From: Coix lacryma-jobi var. lacryma-jobi
Taxonomy: Eukaryota; Streptophyta; Magnoliopsida; Poales; Poaceae
DNA length: 64,000 nt
Reading direction: 5' to 3'
NCBI GenBank assembly: GCA_009763385.1
Contig: CM019827.1
Location: 98,306,177 to 98,370,176, forward strand
Made by a program: the position numbers and the translations under genes. A model generated the notes under the pieces. The model saw only the letters and a program-made list of their open reading frames with translations. It made no database searches and was not told the DNA's origin. Below are positions 32,347 to 44,267 of the stretch, one piece after another (within the stretch, counting starts at the first letter, position 1; the number at the start of each line of letters is the position of its first letter).

Positions 32347-33967
32347 TGTTGACGCAAAATCTCGGTCGGTTACGCCAGCACACTCGAGACTCACGGTTCT
32401 TAGAGGAGTGCAGAGCAGGGTCCTGACCTCTTGAACCTTCGACAAGCGGTGGTGCCGATTCTCAGCGAAATTGACTTCGGGCGTGCCAGTCAATTTGACC
32501 TATAATTGACAAGGAGAAGAAAAAAGATTGTTAAATCGTGGAACCTGCCGGTTTGATGCCAGACAGTTCCAAATTATACGGCTCTGATATAGCCACTTGT
32601 CTTTAGGATATTGACTACAAAGTCAACTCCCATGAAATTGCATGAAAAAGCATTGAAAAAGATATGAAGCGTAACGGCTACGACATATATAAGATGAATG
32701 TTTGTAATAGATAAACAACCGATAAACTTTAAAGGTATTAACATAAAAGATCTATGTGTACGCATAAATAGCATGAAAACAATGTATCGACTAATTGCAC
32801 AAGCAATTCTATTCGTTAACAGTGGGGTGTCTCCATGCAGCCATAATAAAAAATAGATCGATAAAAAAGCTTAAACATCAACAGTGGGGTGTCTCCATGC
32901 AGCCATAATGATGGCCAAGCTAGATCACGTCTTATGCCAAGAGTCGATCCGATGATTCCAAGCCATTTAAAAGTACACATTATGAGGAAAGCACAACTGT
33001 ATCGGCTATTTAGCCGAAGCAGGGTCCATGAGGCACGCACAAGATCAATCCGTCAAAACCATGATTCAATCTAAAACAAACAGACTTAATCTATCATATA
33101 TATATCAGTGGGGGTTCGAAAATACAGCCGTAATAAACATACTAGATTAAACCTATTTACTCTTAGATTAAATCGTGGTTTTACCGGATATCTCGAACGC
33201 ACAACATGTAACAACCAAGATTGACAAAATAGTCGATGAGAGGCTTTATATTGGCTGTTTCCCTGTTGTGAACGTGGATCTCAAAACAGCCAAAACCAAG
33301 CATCTTGAAGGCTTGGGCTACTTTGTCAATCTTGATTGGGCAAGATGTTTGTTTTAAAACATAAATAAACAAATTAAATCATAAAACAACATCGGTAACT
33401 TAATGAATCTACTAACTTGCCAAGCCAGTGGAGCCAATAACTAGTCAAGATCGACTAAAGCAAGAGATTGATCAGAGTCAAGATAGTCTCACAAAAGACG
33501 AACTTAGACCGATAACTAGCATTGCCATAGCTTAACAAGAGTTTGGTCGATGCAAATGACTTACAAGCAAACCGGAGGTCGGTCGATACCGGTGCAGCCC
33601 TGCTTGATTGAAGGTCTTGCTGAGATCTATGTTACTCCTACTCCTAGGGTTTTGGCCGAAGGCCGATGTATTGATTGATTGGATGTCCTTACAAAATTCG
33701 GGATTCTAGCTATTTATAACTCGGATGACTCCTGCCCTAACACGAGTAGATTACAAAAAAGGTAAAAATAAAAGACGACCCGAACTTGAACTCCTTGGTC
33801 GAGTCCGACACGCCTCCGAAGCCCGTCGCGTTGGTTCACATAAATCCCTCCGGTTACGCCTGACCCACATGAGCTTCTTTAATTTTTTGGTCGATTCTTT
33901 CTTTAATAAACCAGTCGTTTGTGCTTACAAAATAATAATCTTCTTGGTCCAAAATCTAGTGTAAACA
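32347..33967 (-). repeat. 5' LTR of Gypsy D
   Basis: 1621 bp, starting TGTTTACACTAGA on the minus strand and ending GCGTCAACA. TATAAATA on the minus strand at 33718-33711. It lacks about 35 bases present in the 3' LTR near 13820-13860. This is the only copy that shows the empty site of the gag-only element (CTCCTGCCCTAACACG at about 33730). Confidence 0.88.
33711..33718 (-). promoter_or_regulatory. TATA box of Gypsy D 5' LTR
   Basis: TATAAATA on the minus strand, conserved in the 3' LTR (14020-14013) and in D' (60975-60982). Confidence 0.65.
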
Positions 33968-35187
33968 GAAACATGGCAAGTGGTGTTGATCGCCTCGGCC
34001 CAAAAACGCCTAGGAGTCCTATGCTCATCGAGCATCGTCCTGGCCATCTCAACAAGGGTCCAGTTTTTGTGCTCAACAACACCGTACTGCTGGGGGACAT
34101 AAGGAGAAGACAATTGATGCTCGATTCCAAGAGAAGAACAGAAAGAGGTAAACTGCGAGTTAACAAACTCAGTACCATTATTGCTACAAATAGCTCTAAT
34201 AGTATCAAGAGGAAACTCAGTTTTCAACCTCAAAATAAGATCTCGAGCAAAAGAAAAAGCTTCATCCTTAGTCTCCATGAAGAACACCCAAGAGTACCTC
34301 AAAAAATCGTCAACGATCACTAGAACGTACCACTTCCCACCCGTTGAGCAAACCCGAGCTGGACCAACAGTGTCCATGTGTAAAAGCTCACCAGGTTGCT
34401 TGGTCATCACTTGATTAACAGGTGGGTGAGAAGCAACAACCATCTTCTCATGACGACAAGGATGGCAAACAAGGTCCTTCTGAAATTTAAGCTTGGGCAA
34501 TCCTTGGATTAAGCCAAGTGAGCTAAGCCTTGCAAGCAAGTCGAAGCTCAAGTGGCCAAGCCTCCTATGCCACTTCCACAAATCAGAAGAAGGACCAGCC
34601 ATCAAACATCTAGCAGAGCCAAAAGAACGAGAAAAATTGGCTCTGAAAACGCGGCCAAATGGGACGACCTGACAAACAAGGTCTCCCCGAGAATCCAAAA
34701 CTCGACTAAGGCCTTTCTTAAAACGTACTTCAAAATCGTCTTCAAGGAGTTGCGAAACCGAAAGCAAGTTAAAATGCAAGTTAGAAACCAAAGCAACATC
34801 CTTGAGCACGAAGTTCTCATTTAGCCAAATGGCTCCATGAGAAACAACCTTACCTCTACCATTATCTCCGAAAGTGATGTACTCCTTGTGCACCACGGGG
34901 TCTAGGCTGGAAAACCATTTCTTCTTTCCGGTCATGTGGAGCGAGCACCCGAAATCCATGAGCCACATGTTCTCCAACTGAAGTTCCTGCATCAATAGAA
35001 AGGCAGGAAATGAGCATATGGCATAACACTAGGGTTAGTATACTGAGAAGGATACTGGTGCTGTGTCATAGGCCCAGAAAAAGTGTTAGAAGGAATACCA
35101 AACTATCCTCGTCCCATGGGTGGATAGCGATCACCACCAAACTGAAAGGGTGGTCCGCTATGGAACGGAAATCCTCCAAACCCACCT
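33968..35187 (-). pseudogene. pol: Copia A protease and integrase core
   Basis: The frame from 34995 to 33968 holds the protease active-site region WLMDFGCSLHMTG near 34965, where the usual DSG reads DFG; then the integrase HHCC zinc domain (HRRLGHLSFD...CHPC, about 34560-34480); then the DDE core: HMDTVGP near 34380, SNNGTEF near 34180 and VVEHKN near 34080. In the second core motif the catalytic Asp is Asn. The frame is cut at 33968 by Gypsy D and goes on at 12614. The 35187-34996 stretch links gag to protease and contains stops. Integrase would insert the cDNA; this copy could not. Confidence 0.88.
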
Positions 35188-37685
35188 TCACGGAGCAGCA
35201 AAGCCTCTTACACCCAACTCACAGTCGTATTGAGGACGACCGGAACCGCGACGGGCACAACCACCACCCCGTGGTCTAGCTGCATGAGGCCTAGCCGCCT
35301 GAGGGGGTGCACCTCCAGGCCTAGCGCCCTGCCTCTGAACTCCCTGACCTTGCACACCATGGAAAAGGTGGTGCCTGGCCTGGTTGTTCAGTTCCAACTC
35401 CTTCCTAACCACTCTCTTCCTCCAAAAGCAAAACTCAGCCAGGTGACCCTCGCGGTGATAGTACTCGCACTCAAACCTCACCACTCTCTTAGGTTGTTGG
35501 TTTGCTTGGTTGCGGGGGTTGTTTACCTTGGCTGGCTTCTTGCCCTTCGAAAGGGGATTACTAGAGTGGCCAGGAAGAGTGTCAAGTGTGTTCCTAAGAT
35601 GGTTAGGTTTGGGAACCCACACTTGCTTGCGAGGTGGAGCTTTGGGAGATTCAACAAGGATACCATCCTTGATGATAGGCTTAGGTGGCTTAGGTGGGAT
35701 GATCTTGATAAGCTTAGGGAGAGTGGATGGTTTCTCACTCAGGTCTACTCCGCTAAACTCACCAATTTTGTCAAAGACACTAGAACCCTCACCACCTGAA
35801 GCAAAGCCTACTGCCGGATCGCCAGTTCCTCTATTGAACTGACTGATCATCATGCCCAACTGCGGCTCACTGCAAGATACCCAACTTAGGATGGACCGAA
35901 GGTATGTGTTTTCCTCCTCGGTTTGCATCCTATCATGCCGACAGTTGGCAATCTCAAGCTCCATCACCGCGCATCGCTCACATGGAGCGGACAAGGTGCT
36001 AACTGAGCTGGCCTTCATAGCTTTAGCAAGCCTGGCACTAACATCTGCCAACTCAGTTCACAAGCATGGACAGGCCTTGCATGCACCCAGCAAAGAAGAC
36101 CTCGCCTTCACTTCCTCTAGCTCCTTCCTCAGGGAGACACAAACTTTGCACTCACCAACCAAGTCTAGCCTACTCTTCAGCTCATCATATACCTCGATCA
36201 AAGAGGCAAACTTGGTTTGCATGGTGGCAAAGTTGGTCATATGCATCGTGCACTCATCACACTCCTCCTCCTCGGTCACCTTCACCTCGGTCCTAGCACT
36301 CTCAAGCTCCTTAAGTGCCTCTACCATTTTAGCCTTGAACTCATTGTGTTCTCTAATGGCACGCTTAAGTTGCTTGTCTTGACCGAGGACTATGTCAGCT
36401 AAAGCGTGGCGCTCACCGGTAAGATGATCAACAAGAGAAGAGGATGATACCTTAGAAGCGTCGTCGTCATCGTCGTCGTTGGTGTCAGCGTCCTTGTCCT
36501 AACACTTGTGGTCCTCCTCATCCAATGCCATGGTGCAGAAGCCCTTGGAGGAGTTGCCGAAGAAGCAGAGTCCGTTGAAGCGTTCGTCAGTCTTGTGCTC
36601 GGACCCATCGTCGCTAGAGTCGCCGTCGGAGCTCTTCTCGATGTCGCGGATGGAGGCGATGAAGGCACGCCGGCCGGCGTCGAAAGACTTCTCCACATCC
36701 CCCCGACGATAGCCGCCCTTCTTCTTCCTCGCGCCCTTGTTTTCTAGCTTGGCCTTGCACCTGGATTTGCGGTTCTTGCCGGGGAAGCTCTTGTCGCGCT
36801 TGGGGCAGCTTGCAACGAAGTGATCTAGATCTCCACATCTGTAGCAGCCATCACGTGCGCCACCACGCTGGCAATTCATGCGGTTGTTTTGGAACCGCGA
36901 GAATCGGGTGATGATGAGGGTGAGCTCATCATCGCCCAACACCTCCACCTGCTCCTCTATCACTGAAAGCAAAGAAGACAAAGCAAAGAGAGGTGGTGAA
37001 GTGTCAGCGGAAAGAGTCGATCCACCCTTGCCTGATACCAAAGCCATGGAATGAGAAGATGGGTTCTTTAGCTTGGCCTGAGTCAAGTGATCGATCTCGG
37101 TGGACTTGAGCTTGTTGAATAGCTCGTCCATGGTGAGGGTGTCATAAGAAGGAGACTCAATGATGGTCGACACCTTCATCTCCCATACCTTCTGATCCAG
37201 GGTATATAGAAGCTTAAGTGCCCTCTCATGATCATCATAAGGTAGGTTGGCCTGATTGGCACGCATCTTGTTCACAATCGTTTGGAAACGAGCGAACATG
37301 GCGTCAATCGTCTCTCCCTTCAACTGAACAAAGTTCTCGTACTCTCGCTTGTAGGTCTCGAAGAGTCTGGTCTTGACCTGAACGGTCCCCTCGTGATAGC
37401 TTTGAAGCTTCACTCAGATCTCTCGTGTCATCTCAAGCTCAGAGACACGCTCAAACTCAGGAAGGGAGATGCTGATCAAAAGAGCATTACGAGCCTTGGA
37501 GTTGTCCTCATGTTAGTCAATCTGGACCTGACCCACATGAGCCGCAAGGACCTCGTACTCAGCATTCTCGCATATCTCCCATACAGAAGAACTGATGCTG
37601 CAGAGATACGCATGCATCCGAATCTTCCAACAGGGATAGTTCATCCCATCGAAGTAGGGAGCCTTGTCGTTCCCTCGATTCATGT
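35188..37685 (-). pseudogene. gag: Copia A gag
   Basis: The ATG at 37685 starts MNRGNDKAPYFDG, the same N-terminal pattern as B. The zinc knuckle CYRCGDLDHFVASCP lies near 36840. A second, degenerate knuckle, CEYYHREGHLAEFC, lies near 35450. In between are acidic and coiled-coil-like parts (KAMVEALKELESAR near 36310). Stops occur near 37513, 37414, 36499 and 36057. The C-terminal end is rich in G, P and R. It matches B gag along its whole length. Confidence 0.87.
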
Positions 37686-37730
37686 CACCCTTAGGATCCG
37701 AAATCGATTAAGGTAGAGAAGATCCCTTAA

Positions 37731-37746
37731 CCGGCTCCGATACCAA
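37731..37746 (-). other. Primer binding site of Copia A
   Basis: TGGTATCGGAGCCGG on the minus strand just after the 5' LTR, matching the initiator tRNA-Met complement with one change. Confidence 0.85.
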
Positions 37747-38880
37747 TTGAAGGGCCGAATTGGCGACCAGAGAGGGGGGGGGGGGTGAATGGAAGCCTTG
37801 AATTTCAACTTGTGAAATAGATGGCCCTTTTCCCAGAAAGTCACCCCAAAAGCAAGACACGGATTTGCAAGTATCCACGACCCTAGATGTAGGGTGGATG
37901 CTTCCTAGAAGCACAACGAGATACTACACAACCCAAGAAGTCCAACGCAAAAGCCGAAAACCAAATCCGAAGTCCAACAAACGAACCGCGGACGAAACAG
38001 TGAATCTGTCACTCCATCGAACGCTGGCAGCGTCCGATGCCTCATTGGTGGACGCGTCCGATGTGAATAGAGCAGTTCCGGAACCTTATTGTATGACCAT
38101 CGGACGCTGCTACAGTGATAGCTCAGTGTTCGATGCTCTGGCTCCGGTGCGTCCGATGATCAACGGAGCGTCCGATGCCCTGCGTCCGATGCTCACTCAA
38201 AAACATGGTTCTGAGACACGTGTCACCGAAGCGTCTGATGCTATGAACAGCAGCGTTCGATGCTCCCGTGCCTAGCATTCGATGCCCCCAAAAACAGCAC
38301 ATTTCTTCGACGATTCAACCTGATCTCCTCCGAATCAAAATCTCTAGAGCCAAGACTCGATCTGAGAGGTTACAAGGATGTTAGTGAGCTAATCCTAAGA
38401 GATCATGGCTAGATCCTAACTCCAAATCAGTGAATCGAGAGAATTCAGGGCAAAGGAGAAGGAAATTGATTCAACACAAAAGCCGACCGATCTACTAGCT
38501 CGTGAAGTTTGAGATTAATTCCTTCGGTGCAAAGATGCGCCTCATGACCTAGAACAACTCAGTTCAAGTGGAATCGAAAACCGTTCCTCGAAGAGGGAGA
38601 ACGAAGCAAATCTCCGAGAGGGCAAAAACCAAAATGCGAAGAACACAAACCAAAACGCGAATTGATCTCGAATTCCAGCCAAAACTTCTCCACACGAGGA
38701 GACAACGAGATTACGGTCTCGTTTCCTCAAAATCCAAATACACAGAGGAATGATTAGCCATCTCTGCGGACCACAGGCAGCAAGGTATGATTAGAACCTA
38801 AGCAGGGGCCAGAGAGAGAGGGAGAGAGCTCAGGAAATAATGGCTGCAAGGATAGAGAGAGAGAGGAGGGGCGTCTCTCT

Positions 38881-38888
38881 TATTTATA
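38881..38888 (-). promoter_or_regulatory. TATA box, 5' LTR of Copia A
   Basis: TATAAATA on the minus strand, same context as at 5692. Confidence 0.65.
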
Positions 38889-39147
38889 GCCTAAGTACAA
38901 TAGTCCCCTTCTACCCCTAGATACAAGAGCGAAGTGGCCAACCCTAGGGGTATCCTGGTCCAACTCTGAAGTGCCGCGATCCGACGGTTACGCGCCTTCC
39001 TTATCCTTAGCTTCGCCTCGACGCAAGCCTCAGGATGCCGCCACATGTCGTCCTGTTGACCGCCGCACCTTCCTCGTGGATTGCTTCACCGCCGCGCCAG
39101 CCTCTCCACGCCGCCATGTGTCAACCGTCCTTTTTGGACCTCCCCCC

Positions 39148-39331
39148 AGTTTTGAGGCTGAAACCGGGAAACCTGTCCTCCGGCTGAGTTTTATGGCCCA
39201 AACTCAGAAACCCGCGAGCCCAGGTTTTTAGGCCCAAACCTGGAAACCGTCCTCGCCGAATTTTGAGGCCCAAACTCGGAAACCCGCCACCCCATGTTTT
39301 GCGGCTCAAACTTGGAAACCGTCGAGGGTAG
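39148..39331 (-). repeat. Hairpin array in the 5' LTR of Copia A
   Basis: Five units. CTGAGTTT with AAACTCAG at 39184-39207 and CCAGGTTT with AAACCTGG at 39220-39243 are perfect; the others have one or two mismatches. Confidence 0.75.
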
Positions 39332-39815
39332 GTTTTAGAGGCTAAACTACCAAACCCGCGCCATAGATGGGATGTGGTTCCCACACCCCGAGTTCCAGCA
39401 CCGATACCGGAGCATGTCCAGCCTCCACGCCAGGCACAGTGCATTCGCCTTCCTTCTCAGCCTCCCGCCAAGTGTCACGACGCCATCACCTTCCTCCCGA
39501 CTCGGCCGATGCACCGCACATCCCCATGTGTTCTTGCTTGTTGATGCCACATGCCATCTTCCACAGCTGGTCCTCAGGTCTCCCGGTCCATCAGTCCAAG
39601 CCTCACGTCCGCCCTTCACTGCTCCTAGTCCGTCGGCACGACACGTCTCTACTTGACCTTCACCTCACCTTCGACCACTGTGTCCGAGCTCCACACCTGC
39701 ACATCAACACAGCCAAGAGACATGTTGCCTCTCACCCCTACCGGTGAGCCTGTTGACCGATCGCTCATCACTCAAGAAGGGAACCACAAGGGCACATATC
39801 AACCTTGTGTTAGCA

Positions 39816-41436
39816 AGTACTTGGAGAAAGCTGATGCCAAACAGTGTGCTTTCTTCGCCATGCTCAGCGACGTCGACAACTCGGACAACGACTCCACTAC
39901 TTCAAGCGATGATGAATCTGAGAAGAAGAAGATCGAGGACAAGCTGAACAACCTCTGCTTCTTCGCCGACAACGAGGGCTTCTGCACCATGGCCCTCAGA
40001 GATGAGGTCAACAGCGAGCTGGAGGAGATCCCTCAGAATGACGATGACGACGACTCATCCCAGGTATCACAGACTCCCGATGAACTCTCTGCTGAGGTCG
40101 AGAAACTTATTGCTGCTCTTCTTAGTCAAGACAAGTTGTTAAGACTTGCTGCTAGAGAGAGGAAGGAGTTTAGGCAGAAGTGGGAGGATGCGGTGAAGGA
40201 GCTTGAGTCTGCCAAGTCCACCGTTGTAGTCACCGATGAGGATGAGTGTGAGATGTGCTCCAAGCACATGTCTGACCTTCTCACTTTGAGGGGGAAGTAT
40301 GTTGCTTTGGTTGGAGAGGTGGATGAGCTTAGGGCTAGACCGACTTTGCTTGGTGCGTGCATGTCTTGTGCAGGCTTGCGATCTGAGTTGGCAGAGAAGA
40401 ATGCCATGATTGAGTCTCTTGAGAAGGCCAACTCAGGTAGCACATGTGTGTTTAGGTGTGCCTTGTGTGAGGGTTTGGAGATGGATATGGCCAATGTGAA
40501 GCATGGCAAGATGCAAACGAGGAAGAAAACACATACCTTCGGACCATCTTGTCATGGGTTTCTAGTGGAGAGCCGCAGCTTGGCATGATGATTGCCCAAT
40601 TCAAACGAGCTGCTAGGGGTCTAGGTGTTGGTTTTTCTCAAGGTGTGGAGAGTGCTACAACTTTTGGGAAGGTTGGAGAGTTTAGTGATCTTAAGCTGAG
40701 TGAGAAGCCAAACTCCACCACTACTCCCAAGCTAACCAAGATTCCACCCAAAGAGCCTCTCAAGACTAACACCAAAGATGGAGTGTTTGTGGAACCTCCA
40801 AGAGCTCCACCCAAGAAACAAACATGGGCTCCAAAACCAAACCACTTGAGGAACAAGCTAGAAACCATGCCACCAATCCATGAGGAGCTCATGCCACAAA
40901 AGAACCAATTGATCCACACCCAATACCATGAGTACCAACAACCCCCTATGAGAGCGGTGAGATACCACTGTGAGCACTTTGGGAGGGATGAACACTTGAG
41001 GAAGTTTTGCTTTCGGTGCAAGAGAGAGGAGCGTTGTGCTAAGGAGATGAACAACACAGACATGTACCATCCTTTCCATGATGTACATGTGACAAACGTT
41101 CAAAGGAGGAGTGCTAGTCCTAGAGGTCCAATGCCTCAAGGTCCTAGGCCACAAGGAGGTTTTTCCCGGCGGGATCCTAGTTTTGTAGGCTATGGGCCCC
41201 GTGGCGGTAGCTTTGTTGTTGAGAGTTACCCCCCACCGCATTTTGGCTATCGTGGTGGGCGCTCTCCTCCTAGCGGACCATATTTTCCTGTGCGTGGTGA
41301 TCGCTTTCCCCGTAGGTATGCTAGGAATGGTTTTTACACTGACCATTCTTTTGAGCAACCGGGACAACACTGGTACTCTTCCCATTTTACTCACCCCAGT
41401 GTTGGGCCATATGCTCACCCTATGTCTTTTTATTGA
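39816..41436 (+). pseudogene. gag: Copia B gag, C-terminal part
   Basis: It continues the frame cut at 4781 (LEKADAKQCAFFAMLSD after 39821). It is acidic, with DNDSTTSSDDESEKKK, then a long charged coiled-coil-like stretch (about 40080-40480). A frameshift near 40520 separates it from the next frame, 40549-41436, which has KKQTWAPKPNHLRN, a degenerate knuckle (CEHFGRDEHLRKFCF near 40975) and a G/P/R-rich tail. It ends at 41436 where the deletion into integrase begins. Confidence 0.86.
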
Positions 41437-42686
41437 GCATAGGACACCTATGCGGTAGTGGGCCGAGGCTATAAACACTGCATGCTATATTTCCAATCGC
41501 ATTTTTCTCCGTGCTTTCTTGTAGAAGACCTCTTATGAGTTGCAATTTGGGAAGCAACCCAAAGTGAGTAATTTTAGAGTTTTTGGTTACCACTGTTTTA
41601 TACTCAAGAAAGGCAACTTGGACAAGTTTGAGTCTCGCTCTTCTGACGGTGTCTTTTTGGGTTATGGTAGTCATACTCATGCATATCGTGTACTTAACCT
41701 TGATCCGAGTGATGGAGACATCCGATGTCACCTTCGATGAGACCATGCTTTGTCCTGCTTCTAGATTTGAGCGTGCAGGTGATCACGAGGTCGGCGAACC
41801 TCTTTTTGATGATGAGGAAGATGGAGCTGAACAAATGGATGATCCAGATATTCCTCCACCTGTTGTTCCTTTGGGATCGACTTTGACCACAACTGCTCGC
41901 GGCCCCGACCCGTCTTCTTCTACTACATGGGGGCCTGTCGATCCACCACCTCGGGGTTTCCCAGTGATACCCGAGGAGGCACCAGCTACTGTTGAGGGGG
42001 AGGTCACTTCAGCAAGGGAGGCGCCACGACACCTTCAGCGCCAACACCCTCCTCAACAAATGATCGACAACATCAACGAACGTGTCACTCGGTCAAGGTC
42101 ACAACAAATCTCTGACTTTGCTCATTCTGTATTTGTTGCTGATTTTGAACCCCGAGATGTTGGACATGCTTTATCTGATCCGGATTGGGTCAATGCCATG
42201 CATGAGGAGCTAGAAATTTTTGAGAGAAATCAGGTTTGGGTTCTAGTTCCACCTCCTCCTGAGTGTCATCCTATTGGGACAAAATGGGTTTTCAAAAACA
42301 AACAAGAAGAGGCTGGCCACATTGTGAGAAACAAGGCCAGACTTGTAGCCCAGGGGTATAGTCAGAAGGAGGGAATAGACTATGAGGAGACTTTTGCTCC
42401 TGTAGCTCGTTTGGAGGCAATTAGGATCCTCTTGGCATTTGCTGCTTCGAAAGGTATCAAACTTTTTCAAATGGATGTCAAGAGTGCCTTCCTAAACGGC
42501 TACATAGAAGAAGAGGTGTATGTGAAACAACCTCCCGGTTTTGAAAATCCCAAGTTTCCAAACCATGTTTTTAAACTTGACAAAGCTTTGTATGGTTTGA
42601 AACTAGCCCCTAGAGCCTGGTATGATAGGTTGAAAACCTTTTTGCTTGCTAAGGGTTTTAAGATGGGATGTGTGGATAAAACTCTT
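41437..42686 (+). pseudogene. pol: Copia B end of integrase and start of RT
   Basis: Directly after gag the sequence jumps to EHRTPMR and WAEAIN, the very end of the integrase core, so protease, the HHCC domain and the DDE core are missing (about 1.2 kb relative to A). It then reads through KTSYELQFGKQPKVSNF, a frame change near 41720, and the RT start: WVNAMHEELEIFERNQVW, GTKWVFKNK, DYEETFAPVARLEA, FQMDVKSAFLNGYI, VYVKQPPGF, ALYGLKLAPRAWYDRL. It is cut at 42686 by a solo LTR. Confidence 0.88.
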
Positions 42687-44267
42687 TGAAGGACCAAAAA
42701 TGCTAAAGGCGGCCAGAGGGGGGGGGGGGTGAATGGGAGCCTAAAATTTCTTCTCAGAAATTCTGGCCTCTGTCCCAACAAAATCAACCCCGAAAGCTTC
42801 GGACTCAAACGTGATGCCCACGACCCTCGGAAAGAGGGTGGATGATCCCTAGGATCACAGCGAGGCACCACACAAGAGAGCAAACCAAAACTCTCAAAAC
42901 CCCCAAGTCAAGTTCGCCCTCAAAAACCGACTCCCGAACGTAGATAGAGGGCTACGTCGGGATTCCTCCAAATACCGATGCTAACGCGTAGCAAAGATAT
43001 GTAGAGAGGTTCCTAGGTGAACTCTAGGAGCAAACGAGAAGTCCGGAAACAAAACGGAAAAGGCGAGAGAGCGAACGCACTAACCTGCAGCCTACAGCCG
43101 ATTCCCGGACTGTCCGGGTTGCAGATGCCGGACTGTCCGCGCCAGGGGCGGACTGTCTGCGAAGCCCTGGCGGACTGTCCGCCGGCCAACACCGCAAAAC
43201 AGCAACGCTGCTGATCCTCCCCTGCGCGACTCGCGGACTGTCCGCACCGGTCAACGGCGGACTGTCCGCCGGTCAAAATGACCGTGAGCAGTGCGCGCTG
43301 TGCGTGTTCTAGACTGGCTGAGCCCGATGGCCAGACAGTCCACCAATAGGGGGCGGATAGTCCGCCACTGTCCAGAATGCCCAAAAACACCACGGTTCAA
43401 AACCAAAATCGATTGGATCCTCACCAAATCGAATGGGGCTGCAACCAAACTTCTCCCAAGTGTTCTTCTACGTGTTGGGAAGCTAATCCTAGGATATCAT
43501 CGCTTCAATCCAACTAATCCATGAGAAATCCGAAGAACACTAGAAAAGGGGAAGAACGAAGAACAAAAACGATTTCGACCCGATCTACTTGTTCGTGAGG
43601 GTAGAGATAAATTCCTTCGGTGGAAGTGTTCTCCTCACATCAAAGAACAAGTTGATTCAAACAGAATCGCAAAAGATGCAGCGTAGAGGGAGATCGGGGG
43701 AAGAGAAAATCGTGGAGAAAAGAAGAACGCGAAGAACAAATTCAAAACGCGTATTCAACCACGAATTTGATCCTTGGATTCAGAGGAATGGATGATTGAT
43801 TAAGCACTCGGTGTCGGGCTACAAGCCAATCCTAGCAACACAAAGCTTGGATGGCAAAAAGCTCAAGAATAAGAACCAACTCTCCCTAACCCTAGCCTTC
43901 TCTCACAGGAACAAAATGAGAGAGACACCGTCAGTCCAATCCTCACGTCCCCCCTTCACCGCTCTGGGTACATCGGCATGGCACGTCCGCCGCACGACAC
44001 GCCCATCCTTCACCGCTCCCAGTTCGTCGGCACGGCACGTCTCTACTTGACCTTCACCTCACCGTTGACCACTGTATCCGAGCTCTACACCTGCACATCA
44101 ACACAGCCAAGAGACACATGTCGCACACGCACACCAACACATAAACACCACAACTCAACGCCACCGGTTAGTCATAAACATTAAGCGCATAGCGAGATAT
44201 GGACTAAACCGGGTAAAAGCCTCAAACCTTCCTCATCAAAGTCAATCATTCATCATATATGTTCTCA
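42687..44267 (-). mobile_element. SIRE-type solo LTR inserted in the RT of Copia B
   Basis: 1581 bp flanked by CTCTT at 42682-42686 and 44268-44272. On the minus strand it begins TGAGAACATATATG at 44267 and ends TTTTTGGTCCTTCA. It has no PBS or genes, hence a solo LTR. A run of G at 42718-42729 is the shared C-rich LTR-end module. Its starting 125 bases recur at 1537-1661. RT of B continues directly afterwards. Confidence 0.9.

Larger units (their letters stand above)
12615..33967 (-). mobile_element. Gypsy D: Tat-like element with gag-protease, no RT/integrase, and two antisense genes
   Basis: Its LTRs start TGTTTACACCAGA on the minus strand and end GCGTCAACA. It sits in the integrase of Copia A, with AAAAC on the left and GAAAC on the right as a one-mismatch TSD. 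Without the nested gag-only element it is about 11.3 kb. Order on the minus strand: 5' LTR, gag (32305-30262), protease (about 29974-29216), then no reverse transcriptase, RNase H or integrase. The 3' half (28808-24535) instead carries two spliced genes on the opposite strand. The gag and the extra antisense genes fit the Tat lineage; the lineage is inferred without pol. Confidence 0.85.
4782..39815 (-). mobile_element. Copia A: SIRE/Maximus-type element inserted in the gag of B
   Basis: It is flanked by AGTAC at 4777-4781 and 39816-39820. Running from right to left it has 5' LTR, PBS, gag, protease, integrase, RT, RNase H, a noncoding 3' part with a polypurine tract, and 3' LTR. Without its own insertions (Gypsy D, solo LTR) it is about 11.35 kb. 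Its proteins align along their length with those of B, on the opposite strand, so A and B form a large interrupted inverted repeat. Gag has several stops, and the protease and integrase active sites are altered, so it is defective. Confidence 0.88.
37748..39815 (-). repeat. 5' LTR of Copia A
   Basis: 2068 bp, from TGCTAACACAAGG at 39815 to CCCTTCA at 37748 on the minus strand. A G run at 37777-37787 belongs to the LTR-end module. Short GGACGC/GCGTCC-type repeats (CGTCCGATG) occur many times at 38030-38285. TATA box at 38888-38881. Confidence 0.88.
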
